This document shows positions 46,380-53,885 of a DNA stretch of 64,000 nt, piece by piece. The stretch comes from Anaerolineae bacterium. Lineage in GTDB: Bacteria; Chloroflexota; Anaerolineae; Aggregatilineales; Phototrophicaceae. Below the pieces are notes generated by a model. The model was not told the DNA's origin and did no database searches. It saw nothing but the letters and a program-made list of their open reading frames with translations. The stretch spans positions 62,001-126,000 of the forward strand of contig JALHNT010000017.1 in the NCBI GenBank assembly GCA_022843385.1, given 5' to 3'. The translations under genes and the position numbers were made by a program. Every line of letters starts with the position of its first letter. The stretch's first letter is position 1.

Positions 46380-47135
46380 ATGTCCGGGCATAGCAAATGG
46401 GCAACAATTAAGCGCAAAAAAGGGGCTGAAGACGCCAAGCGTGGCAAGATTTTCACACGGTTGGCGCGCGACATCATGATTGCAGCGCGGGAAGGTGGGG
46501 GTGACGAGAACGCCAACGCCAAACTGAAAATTGCGATCAATAAGGCCAAAGCCAACAATATGCCCAGGGAGAATATTGATCGCGCCATCAATCGCGGCGC
46601 AGGCGGTGCCGGCGATGGGGTCGAACTGGAAGAGATCACCTACGAAGGCTACGGTCTCGAAGGCGTCGCGTTTTTGATTGATGTTCTGACGGACAACAAG
46701 AATCGAGCGCTGGCCGATGTTAAGCGGGTCTTCAACAAAGCCGGCGGGAGTCTGGCCTCTGCCGGTTCGGTATTGTGGCAGTTCGAGCGAAAAGGCGTAA
46801 TCACGCTGGGCGGTGGTCAACTGGACTTCGACGAGGTATTCATGACCGCAGCAGAGGCCGGCGCTGATGATGTTGTGAATGATGATGGCACGATCACGGT
46901 GTACACCCCACGCGAGATGTTTGGAGCCGTCGAACAAGCGCTCACCAATGCTGGCTACACGATTGCGGAGTCCGAACTGGTGTGGCAGGCGAAAAATGAA
47001 AGCGAAATCGCCACTGAAAAAGCCGTCCAGAACATGAAGCTGATGGAAACGCTGGAAGAACTGGATGATGTGCAAGCCGTCGCATCGAACCTGGCGATCA
47101 CCGAAGACGCGATGCAAGCGCTTGAAACCGCCTGA
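46380..47135 (+). CDS. yebC: YebC/PmpR family regulatory or translation-factor protein
   Basis: The 251 residues begin MSGHSKWATIKRKKGAEDAKRGKIFTRL (family hallmark; shown here in part) and contain NIDRAINRGAGG and FERKGVITL. YebC was described as a transcriptional regulator and more recently as a translation factor that helps ribosomes through proline stretches. It is followed directly by ruvC (1-base TAATG-type overlap), the common yebC-ruvC order. Confidence 0.96.
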   Translation: MSGHSKWATIKRKKGAEDAKRGKIFTRLARDIMIAAREGGGDENANAKLKIAINKAKANNMPRENIDRAINRGAGGAGDGVELEEITYEGYGLEGVAFLIDVLTDNKNRALADVKRVFNKAGGSLASAGSVLWQFERKGVITLGGGQLDFDEVFMTAAEAGADDVVNDDGTITVYTPREMFGAVEQALTNAGYTIAESELVWQAKNESEIATEKAVQNMKLMETLEELDDVQAVASNLAITEDAMQALETA

Positions 47136-47623
47136 TGTTGAGCTTAGGGATTGACCCCGGAACAGCGACGATTGGCTATGGCCTGGTCAAAGAGCATGCT
47201 GATGGCTCGCAGCAGGCCATCGCCTATGGTGTCATCACCACGCCGCCAACCCAGCCCATGTGGGAGCGGCTGAAGACCATCTACGACGGAATCACGGAGC
47301 TGGTCCATCTTTACCAACCCGATCGCGCTGGCGTAGAAGAGCTATTCTTCGCCAAAAATGTGACCACGGCCATCACCGTTGCCCAGGGTCGCGGTGTGAT
47401 CCTCCTGGCCTTGACGACCTGCAAACTGCCCATCGCAGAATACAAACCGAACCAGGTCAAACAGTCGATAGCCGGCTATGGGGCAGCCGCCAAGCCGCAG
47501 ATGCAGGAGATGGTCCGCATCCTGCTGGGCTTAGATGAAATTCCCAAACCGGATGATGCGGCGGATGCGCTGGCGATTGCGATAACCGATTTACGCCATG
47601 CGGTCTACAACGAATACGAGTGA
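47135..47623 (+). CDS. ruvC: Crossover junction endonuclease RuvC
   Basis: RuvC resolves Holliday junctions by paired nicking. The 162-residue protein has the acidic catalytic tetrad: Asp in LGIDPGTATIGYG, Glu in GVEELFF, and the Asp pair in DDAADALAIAI. The start overlaps the yebC stop by 1 base, and ruvA follows after 6 nt, so the three genes are coupled. ruvB is not in this group. Confidence 0.96.
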   Translation: MLSLGIDPGTATIGYGLVKEHADGSQQAIAYGVITTPPTQPMWERLKTIYDGITELVHLYQPDRAGVEELFFAKNVTTAITVAQGRGVILLALTTCKLPIAEYKPNQVKQSIAGYGAAAKPQMQEMVRILLGLDEIPKPDDAADALAIAITDLRHAVYNEYE

Positions 47624-47629
47624 AGCACT

Positions 47630-48205
47630 ATGATTGCCAGCATTGAAGGTAAAGTCGCCCATACCGGAAAAGACCATGCCATCATGGTCGCGGGCGGAAT
47701 CGGCTATAAAGTATTTGTCCCCTTCCCCACATTGGAACGGCTGACCCTCAACGAAACTGGCTTCCTGCACACCCTGCTCATAGTGCGCGAAGACTCGATG
47801 ACGCTGTATGGATTCGCAACCGAGCATGAGCAGGATGTCTTTGAAATTCTGTTGTCGGTCAACGGCGTTGGCCCCCGGCTGGCACTGGCGATCCTTAGCC
47901 ATCTGAGCCTCGAAAGTCTCAAGAATGCAGTCATTGGCGAACGGGCTGAAATACTGACCCGTGTCCCCGGCATCGGCAAGAAGACCGCCCAGAAAATCCT
48001 GATCGAACTGAAGGATAAGCTCAAGCTCGGTCTGGATACCGCGCCGGTCACCGCCTTCGATGACGTCAACAGCGATGTTCTGGATGCGCTGGTAGCGCTG
48101 GGTTACAGCATCGTCGAGGCTCAGACCGCCATTCAATCCTTCCCACCGAACACGCCGCCCGATGTCGAAGAACGGGTACGGCTAGCGCTGCAATACTTTG
48201 CCTGA
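47630..48205 (+). CDS. ruvA: Holliday junction branch-migration protein RuvA
   Basis: RuvA binds four-way junctions and guides RuvB. The 191-residue protein has the N-terminal OB fold (MIASIEGKVAHTGKDHAIMV), two helix-hairpin-helix motifs (VNGVGPRLAL and VPGIGKKTAQKIL), and the C-terminal domain that contacts RuvB (DALVALGYSIVEAQ). It follows ruvC by 6 nt and precedes thyX by 21 nt. Confidence 0.97.
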   Translation: MIASIEGKVAHTGKDHAIMVAGGIGYKVFVPFPTLERLTLNETGFLHTLLIVREDSMTLYGFATEHEQDVFEILLSVNGVGPRLALAILSHLSLESLKNAVIGERAEILTRVPGIGKKTAQKILIELKDKLKLGLDTAPVTAFDDVNSDVLDALVALGYSIVEAQTAIQSFPPNTPPDVEERVRLALQYFA

Positions 48206-48226
48206 CGCTATCTTAGGAGATGAAGA

Positions 48227-48949
48227 TTGACTGACCACCTCCTCGGCAAACGAGTCGACGTGTTGGACAAGGGATGGATCGAGCTGATTGATCTGCTCCC
48301 TCACCCGGCGACGGGTATTTCGGGCGATTTAGCGATCGTCAATGCAGCTCGTGTCAGCTTCATGGGTGAGAGCAAAGGCGACGAAAAAGACAAGAAACTG
48401 TTGTTTTACCTGCTGCGAAACGCCCATACCAGCCCATTTGAGATGGTCGAGTTCAAGTTTCGGGTGCGCGCCCCCCTGGTGACCTGGTGGCAATGGGTAC
48501 GTCATCGCACCTGGAACTTCAACGCTCAGTCCGGGCGTTACACCCCATTTGAAGAGAACGATTTTTATATCCCCGATGTTTGGCGTAAGCAGGCCGCCAG
48601 CAATAAACAGGCCAGCGAGGGACAGGTAGAGCCGGAAGTGAATGCCGCGCTGACTGACAAGCTGAAAGAACATTACAACGAGGGACACAGACTATACGAA
48701 GAAGCGCTGCAAGCCGGAGTATCGAAAGAGATGGCGCGTTTATTCCTGCCGGGTTTCAGCGTCTACTATACCTGGGTGGCGAAAGTCGATGCTCACAACC
48801 TGATGCAATTCCTGCGGCTGCGTATGGCCTCCGATGCCCAGTACGAAATCCGGGTCTACGCCCAGGCGATTTATGAGTCCTTCTTCAAGCCGGCGCTTCC
48901 CTGGACCGCCGAAGCCTTCGACTTGTATGGGTTGAAAAAAGCGGAATAA
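48227..48949 (+). CDS. thyX: Flavin-dependent thymidylate synthase
   Basis: ThyX methylates dUMP using methylenetetrahydrofolate and FADH2. The 240-residue protein has the motif RHRTWNFNAQSGRYTPF, the ThyX signature RHR with SxRY, plus NAARVSFMGESKGDEKDKKL near the start. The start is TTG 48227 with AGGAGATGA upstream. It follows ruvA closely. Organisms with ThyX often lack ThyA. The window also holds Tdk for salvage. Confidence 0.96.
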   Translation: MTDHLLGKRVDVLDKGWIELIDLLPHPATGISGDLAIVNAARVSFMGESKGDEKDKKLLFYLLRNAHTSPFEMVEFKFRVRAPLVTWWQWVRHRTWNFNAQSGRYTPFEENDFYIPDVWRKQAASNKQASEGQVEPEVNAALTDKLKEHYNEGHRLYEEALQAGVSKEMARLFLPGFSVYYTWVAKVDAHNLMQFLRLRMASDAQYEIRVYAQAIYESFFKPALPWTAEAFDLYGLKKAE

Positions 48950-49965
48950 CACCAAGCCGCCAAGAAAGGGAAGACTCGACCACAGAGGCACAGAGGACAC
49001 AGAGAGAGAAATCAGGGGTCTTTTCCTTTCAACATTGCACTCAGCACTTAGCACTTCCACTCTGCCGCCGGCGGATCGACCGTTGCGGTGGCATAACGAC
49101 GGGAGCGATCCGCCGCCAAGAAAAGACGAAGAAGATTTGACCACAGAGAACATAGAGAGAAATCAGAGTTTTTCACTTTCAACTTTGCACTCAGCACTTT
49201 CAACTTATGTAGCAGAGAATGCAGAGTGATGATTCACAAGATTCGTCAGATTCGTCAGATTCGCATCAGTCCTTTTTTCGATTCGTGAATCAGTCGTCAG
49301 TCATCAGTCGATAGTCGTCAGAAAAAATACTCAAGCTCCTGTGCTGCTGATTGACCATACCCCCCTTTGCTGCTGATTTTGCTGTTTGAAGCGAGTGATT
49401 CACCACCAAGCCGTCAAGTAAAAGAAGAATTGAACCGCAGAGACACAGAGAACACAGAGAGAAATCAGAGGTCTTTTCCTTTCAACCTAGCACTCAGCAC
49501 TTTCAACTTTCTCAGCAGACCACAGAGTGAAAACGGAGCGAAACTGCACAACATTCGTCAAATTCTGCAACTGCAGCAGCTCCTTTTTTGCAGAATAGCC
49601 TTCAGCGATCAGCCATCAGCCATCAGCTTTCAGCCCTCAGCAAAAGACCAACATAGAGAACACAGAGGACACAGAGAGCATTCCGAAGTATTTCACTTTG
49701 AACTTCGCACTCAGCACTTTCAACTCAAAATTCGTCAAAGTCGTCAAAGTCACTCGTGCATTTTGTGACTTTTGGCGTTCAGCTTTCAGCCATCAGCTTT
49801 CAGTCTGTCGCCTACCGACTGCCCTGTGGCGGCGGCGGCAGTGGCAGACCAAAGCAAGTGCAAAGTGAAAAGTGTTAAGTTCAAAGTAACGAGTGACGAG
49901 TGACGAGGCATGAGCTTTTCCTCTATTGACTACCGACTGATGACTGACGACTGATGACTTCTTGC
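48950..49965. repeat. Non-coding island of heptanucleotide-based short tandem repeats
   Basis: This stretch has no gene. Its sequence is built of short direct repeats with a 7-nt period, in several families: TTTCAAC/CTAGCAC/TCAGCAC at 49027-49061, 49171-49205, 49480-49514 and 49691-49725; CAGTCGT at 49291-49318; CAGCGAT/CAGCCAT at 49603-49641; TTCAGCT/ATCAGCT at 49778-49805; AAGTGCA to GAGTGAC at 49856-49904 (seven units); and CGACTGA/TGACTGA at 49934-49961. A CACAGAGG type with 8-9-nt units (48981-49006) and a 9-nt ATTCGTCAG type (49232-49267) are interspersed. This resembles the STRR repeats described in cyanobacteria. Similarity to the repeats in other Chloroflexota genomes is from memory. 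Confidence 0.85.
49070..49114. repeat. Inverted repeat inside the repeat island
   Basis: GGCGGATCG at 49070-49078 and CGATCCGCC at 49106-49114 are perfect 9-nt inverted arms around a 27-nt spacer. Their GC-rich composition differs from the surrounding heptads, and both arms extend imperfectly with further GCC/GGC. It may be a REP-like element. Confidence 0.45.
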
Positions 49966-50244
49966 CCTCAGCATACGATCATTCCCCGCGTTACGGGTGA
50001 ACTTTTGGTAAACTTTTTGGTACGAGTTAAGCCGATTTGAGGCCAACCATTTTGCGGGAGTGAGCAGGTTAAACCGGTCGGCACAGGGTTAGAAATGAGT
50101 TAGGAAAAATCACAGTTGAGGGAGGCCAGTTTGGGCAATACTGGGTGGGGTGCTATCGCCATGCACCCACACCCCGTTAGAGCATCTGATGGGGAGATCA
50201 AAGGTTAGCAGGTATCACACTCGTCCTGCTCCTCACTGACTGCT
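49966..50244. other. Intergenic stretch after the repeat island
   Basis: No gene is visible. The sequence has lost the heptad pattern and contains GGGTGC/GCACCC inverted arms around 50143-50170, which may form a weak hairpin. It lies beyond the end of the minus-strand lipoprotein gene. Confidence 0.5.
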
Positions 50245-50808
50245 TTAGCCTGCTGGTGCCAGTTCCCCACCGACCGGGATACACATCTGCTGGGCGAGAT
50301 TGTCTTCTGGATAAGCCGACCACCCATAACGCTGATCTTCCAGTCGGAAATCCGTGCCGAGCGTGATGGTCGGTTCAACAGAGTACCCGGCATAAACCTC
50401 CGCACCGAAGACATCCGTCACCACGACGCGATAGCGCGATGCCCCCGGAACCGCTGTCCAGGCCACAGTTACAGTTCCACCAACGGCGAAGGTCGTACCA
50501 GTCCGTTCAAAATCCACCAGGAAATTGGTGCAGGCGGCCAGAGTCGGAACTACAATAGCAGTCGCAGCCGGTGGTGGAGTGAAGGTCAGTGTATTGGTTG
50601 GAGCGATCACCGGCGTCCACGTCGGCGGCAGGGTCGCTCGTATGAAGGGCGTATTGGTTGCCGCTGGAGTCGGGGACGCCACTTGAGTCGGTGGCTCGGT
50701 AGGTGGAAGCGGCGATGGGATCAAGGTTGGGAGCGTTTCCGCCGTCTGTGGTCCACATCCGACCAGAAGCATCACCATGAATATCAGCATGATTGAATAG
50801 TTTTTCAT
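50245..50808 (-). CDS. Lipoprotein with Thr/Pro-rich linker and C-terminal Fn3/Ig-like domain
   Basis: The 187-residue protein starts MKNYSIMLIFMVMLLVGCGP, with a good lipobox LVGC. A Thr/Pro/Ala-rich region (about residues 22-90) keeps the C-terminal beta domain (VGGTVTVAWTAVPGASRYRVVVTD) away from the membrane. The C-terminal domain resembles a fibronectin type III or Ig fold. ATG 50808 is the start; the longer open frame upstream lies inside the next gene. It is the last gene of the globin operon. Confidence 0.8.
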   Translation of the reverse strand: MKNYSIMLIFMVMLLVGCGPQTAETLPTLIPSPLPPTEPPTQVASPTPAATNTPFIRATLPPTWTPVIAPTNTLTFTPPPAATAIVVPTLAACTNFLVDFERTGTTFAVGGTVTVAWTAVPGASRYRVVVTDVFGAEVYAGYSVEPTITLGTDFRLEDQRYGWSAYPEDNLAQQMCIPVGGELAPAG

Positions 50809-50821
50809 CTCGATAATCCTG

Positions 50822-51238
50822 TCATGTTGGCGCAATCCCGATGAAGTAACCCAGAATGACCAGCACCAGCGCCAGCACACTTGTGAGCAAGCCAATCCCA
50901 ACATACCACAAAACAGCAAGCCGCGCAGGCACTTCGTCGCCGCGAATCCCGATAACTAGCCACCACCCAATCCCGTAAAATAGTGCACCGATTCCAGCCG
51001 AAGCAACAGATGGGACAATGATAGTCGCCTCGTCGAAGAAATACTGGATGTAAATTGAGTCCACCAACGGAAAAACTGCGGTGGTGAATCCTAATGTCAG
51101 CAGCGTGACCCCCCCGATTCGCACCAGGCGCGGCCAATTCAGTATCCAGTAGACCAACCAGAGTGGAATAGGGTCAATCGTGTCAGGCGCGCCCCTGCGG
51201 ACGGCGATCATCTGCTTGAGAGTCTTGCGACGGCTCAT
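50822..51238 (-). CDS. Small polytopic membrane protein
   Basis: The 138-residue protein has three hydrophobic segments (about residues 41-60, 71-95, 108-135). The basic N-terminus MSRRKTLKQMIAVRRG lies in the cytosol. ATG 51238 overlaps the globin stop (ATGA), so the two are translationally coupled. No family is recognised. A longer frame from 51262 lies inside the globin gene and was rejected. Confidence 0.7.
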   Translation of the reverse strand: MSRRKTLKQMIAVRRGAPDTIDPIPLWLVYWILNWPRLVRIGGVTLLTLGFTTAVFPLVDSIYIQYFFDEATIIVPSVASAGIGALFYGIGWWLVIGIRGDEVPARLAVLWYVGIGLLTSVLALVLVILGYFIGIAPT

Positions 51239-51660
51239 GAGTCGGCCTTTGGCTGCGGCCACTGCATCACGTTCGGCGCAGATGGCTCGGCATTAATCAT
51301 AAAAGTCGAGGCGCGTTCAAAGTAATCGCGCATCAGGCTGCGCGCCGGTTCCTGAATCTCGGCGACGTCAATCGCCGCCAGCATATGAGACAGCCAGTGG
51401 TCACGCGCCATCTGGTCAATCACAAATGGATTATGCCGCATTCGCAGCCGGGGATGTCCGCGTTGTTGAATATAGCGCGCTGGCCCACCAAAAAACTGCG
51501 TCAGGAAAAGAAATTGCCACTGTTTGCCGTCTTCCAGATCAGGCGGAAACATCGGTCGGAGCAGCGGGTCAGCTTCGACCAGCGCATAGAAGTGATCCAC
51601 CAGACGGCGGAAGGGTGCGTCCCCACCCACAAAGTCATAAATGTCCTGCGCGCGCATCAT
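51235..51660 (-). CDS. Truncated hemoglobin (group II type)
   Basis: The 141-residue protein matches the 2-over-2 globin family: YDFVGGDAPFRRLVDHFYALVEADPLLRPMF, the region TQFFGGPARYIQQRGHPRLRMRH containing the proximal-side pattern, and RDHWLSHM. Group II globins bind O2, CO or NO and often act in redox or NO protection. The gene is first of three (globin, membrane protein, lipoprotein) on the minus strand. Confidence 0.93.
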   Translation of the reverse strand: MMRAQDIYDFVGGDAPFRRLVDHFYALVEADPLLRPMFPPDLEDGKQWQFLFLTQFFGGPARYIQQRGHPRLRMRHNPFVIDQMARDHWLSHMLAAIDVAEIQEPARSLMRDYFERASTFMINAEPSAPNVMQWPQPKADS

Positions 51661-51676
51661 GCCCTCAAAATATGGC

Positions 51677-51704
51677 TGGACAATAAAGACACTGGGAGTA
51701 CAAT
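51677..51704 (+). promoter_or_regulatory. Sigma-70 promoter for the tandem PstS-like gene
   Basis: TGGACA (51677-51682) and TACAAT (51699-51704) are 16 nt apart, each 5 of 6 to consensus. The transcript starts near 51711, and AAGGAG at 51737-51742 precedes the ATG at 51748. Confidence 0.6.
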
Positions 51705-51747
51705 GTTTCAGCTAAATAATACACCACGTCGCCCTTAAGGAGTCCTT

Positions 51748-53649
51748 ATGAAGGTTAGCCTGCTCCACCGCCTCAGGATTTTCAGCCTGATGGCGCTGCT
51801 TTCAATCACCGCCAGTTTGACATTCGCCCAGGATAGCGCCCCCATCACGGTTGTGGGTTCAGGCGTGGTCGCCCCCGTTTTTGATGCGCTAACGGCTGCC
51901 AGCGGCGTCGTGACCAATCAACAGGCAGAAATTACGGGAACACGCGCCGGCTTTGAGCGCCTGTGTGCCGGGACAGCCGATGTCGCGCTGTCCAATCGCT
52001 CGATCAACGCCGCCGAAAGCCAGACCTGCGCTACGAATATTGTTGATTATAGCGAACTTTGGATCGCTCATGACATTGTGGCGCTGGTTGTTCCCGCGTC
52101 AGCCACTTATGCACAATGCCTGAGCAGCGCTGAACTGAACACGATCTTTGCCCCCAGCGCCCAGATCACCCGTTGGAACCAGCTCAGTCCAGCCAATTTT
52201 GATGTGCCGATCAACGTGGTGCTGCCAGCAACCAGTGAACCAAACTACGCGATTCTGGACAACCTGGTGGAAGGCGATGGATTCCGCAGCGGTGTCAGCA
52301 GTGCCCCTTCCGACGTTGAGATCATCAACACCGTCAGTCAATCCGATGGCAGCATTGGTGTGGTCGGTTTGCCAGCCGCGCTGGCTGCCAGCGACCGTGT
52401 ACGCATCGTTCAGTTGAACGCCACGCCAACCTTCGGCTGCCAGTCGCCGTCAGCCACAACGGTTGAGCAGCGCACCTACCCGGCCAGCAGCCCACTGTAC
52501 ATCTACTTCAATCGCGCCAGCCTGGAAAAGCCCGGTCTGCGCGATCTGCTGACGTTCGCCATCAGCACCACCGCTAATGCCACCGTCGATGCACAGGGTT
52601 TGGTCGCGCCAACCGAAACGACAGTCACGACCAATCAGCAGGTCTTGACGGGCGAAGGCAATACCCGTCCGTTCAGTGAAGCCGCCACCTCTTATCAGAT
52701 TCCGCCGGATGCCAGCGGGCAGGTGCGCATCGCCGGTGCTGCCAGCGCCAGCGCCTATGTTCAGGGCATCACCTCATTCCTGACGACGCAACGTCAGTCC
52801 ATCACCGTTGACAGCAAACTGCGCGGTCAGACCAACGGGGTCCGCCGCCTGTGCAATGGTGAGGTCGATATTGTGGCGATCAATCAGCCACTCGATGCTG
52901 ACCAGAGTCAGAATTGCGCGGCGAACAACATTGTCACACTGGAAATCGAGCTGGGGACACAGGCAGCGGTGCTGGTCGCCAACGCCAGTTCGACTCACCT
53001 GACCTGTCTCACCAACCAACAGATCGTCAGCGCCTGGAGCGCCGCTTCCGGCTCAACCATCATCAACTGGAATCAGGTTGATCCCGCTTTCCCCGATCAG
53101 GTGATTACCCTGCTCAATGGAAATCCAGGCGATCCCTCAGCCGATCTGATGATGAGCCGTGGCGGTGGCATCGACACGCCGATCCGCGATGATGTGGCTG
53201 AAAGCAATGGCGATCCTCTGTATCGTGCGGCGGCTGTTGCCAATGTTCCCGGCAGCCTGACCGTCATGTCGTGGGCAGAATATCAGACTGTGCTGACCAA
53301 CAATCAGGCCAATATTCAGTTGGTGAGCGTCAACAGCGGCGGTGGCTGTGTCGCTCCGTCTGAAGCCACTATTGCCGACCAAAGCTATCCGTTGACACGC
53401 CGCACATCGCTGTTGGTCAACCAGCGCTATCTGACCAATGTGGCGGTACAATCCTTCCTGTGGACCATCGCCGCCGATGATAATTATGGATTGCTGGAAA
53501 ACTCTGGCTTCATCGGTGTGGACTTTGGCAGTCTGCCGGGGCTGCGCCAGAGCCTGCAGAAGGCGTTCAGCGATGCCCAGACGATAGCGGCTGAGGCGAC
53601 GCCAGAAGCGACTCTGGAAGCGACACCAGAAGCCACGCCCGCCAGCTAG
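51748..53649 (+). CDS. Secreted protein with two tandem PstS-like substrate-binding domains
   Basis: The 633-residue protein has a signal peptide (about 1-27, ending SLTFAQ). Two homologous halves of about 280 residues each follow. Each half shows the same landmarks: a GSG/AGAAS opening (ITVVGSGVV; VRIAGAASA), a cysteine in RLCAGTADVALSNR or RRLCNGEVDIVAINQ, then QTC/QNC, a third cysteine before the AEL/QQI helix, and a GC near the end of each half. The layout is that of a phosphate-binding PstS-type periplasmic protein, with a possible pair of disulfides in each half. No transporter genes are adjacent. Its C-terminus has repeats of EATPEAT. Ligand unknown. Confidence 0.8.
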   Translation: MKVSLLHRLRIFSLMALLSITASLTFAQDSAPITVVGSGVVAPVFDALTAASGVVTNQQAEITGTRAGFERLCAGTADVALSNRSINAAESQTCATNIVDYSELWIAHDIVALVVPASATYAQCLSSAELNTIFAPSAQITRWNQLSPANFDVPINVVLPATSEPNYAILDNLVEGDGFRSGVSSAPSDVEIINTVSQSDGSIGVVGLPAALAASDRVRIVQLNATPTFGCQSPSATTVEQRTYPASSPLYIYFNRASLEKPGLRDLLTFAISTTANATVDAQGLVAPTETTVTTNQQVLTGEGNTRPFSEAATSYQIPPDASGQVRIAGAASASAYVQGITSFLTTQRQSITVDSKLRGQTNGVRRLCNGEVDIVAINQPLDADQSQNCAANNIVTLEIELGTQAAVLVANASSTHLTCLTNQQIVSAWSAASGSTIINWNQVDPAFPDQVITLLNGNPGDPSADLMMSRGGGIDTPIRDDVAESNGDPLYRAAAVANVPGSLTVMSWAEYQTVLTNNQANIQLVSVNSGGGCVAPSEATIADQSYPLTRRTSLLVNQRYLTNVAVQSFLWTIAADDNYGLLENSGFIGVDFGSLPGLRQSLQKAFSDAQTIAAEATPEATLEATPEATPAS

Positions 53650-53680
53650 TACAGCTTGGCCTAAATGACCCTCGTGGTTG

Positions 53681-53720
53681 CCCTCACCCCCAGCCCCTCT
53701 CCCACAGGGCGAGGGGAGAA
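53681..53720. repeat. Dispersed intergenic repeat with palindromic core
   Basis: The stretch reads CCCTCACCCCCAGCCCC then TCTCCCACAGGGCGAGGGGAGA, an imperfect palindrome in which GGGCGAGGGGAG pairs with CCCCTCTCCC-type sequence. It matches an intergenic repeat I know from many bacteria, including Chloroflexota. Copy number outside this window is unknown. Confidence 0.5.
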
Positions 53721-53784
53721 AAACAACTCTGGGTCCATTTGAGCCTCGGTGTACTAGACCCTGGCAGACCGATCAATTCTGTCA

Positions 53785-53816
53785 CACCCCTGCTCCAATC
53801 GGCAGGGGTGTTTTGT
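53785..53816 (+). terminator. Rho-independent terminator before dinG
   Basis: A perfect 9-bp stem (CACCCCTGC 53785-53793, GCAGGGGTG 53802-53810) is followed by TTTTGTT. It ends transcription coming from the PstS-like gene. It lies inside a longer open frame upstream of dinG, so the true dinG start must be downstream at 53886. Confidence 0.8.
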
Positions 53817-53825
53817 TGGGGGCTG

Positions 53826-53834
53826 TGCTATACT
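53826..53834 (+). promoter_or_regulatory. Extended -10 promoter candidate for dinG
   Basis: TGCTATACT (53826-53834) has the TGn extended -10 form. No good -35 is seen because the terminator lies just upstream. Transcription would begin near 53841, about 45 nt before the start codon. Confidence 0.35.
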
Positions 53835-53885
53835 GCCGACCATCTTGCTTGCCGCTTCATCGCAGACCACAGACGGGAGTTGGAT

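Noticed and set aside
49367..49768. A 133-codon open frame in the repeat island
   Set aside because: The protein (RDTENTERN, EHRGHREH) is a translation of the CACAGAG and heptad repeats and has no normal composition or start site.
48950..49965. Possible CRISPR array in the repeat island
   Set aside because: The units are 7-9 nt and contiguous, with no 20-50 nt identical repeat separated by unique spacers, and no cas genes are near.
53739..53885. Longer N-terminus of the exonuclease-DinG gene
   Set aside because: It would span the terminator at 53785-53816, and the extra 49 residues have no relation to the exonuclease fold that begins at MRGDLIALDLETTG.
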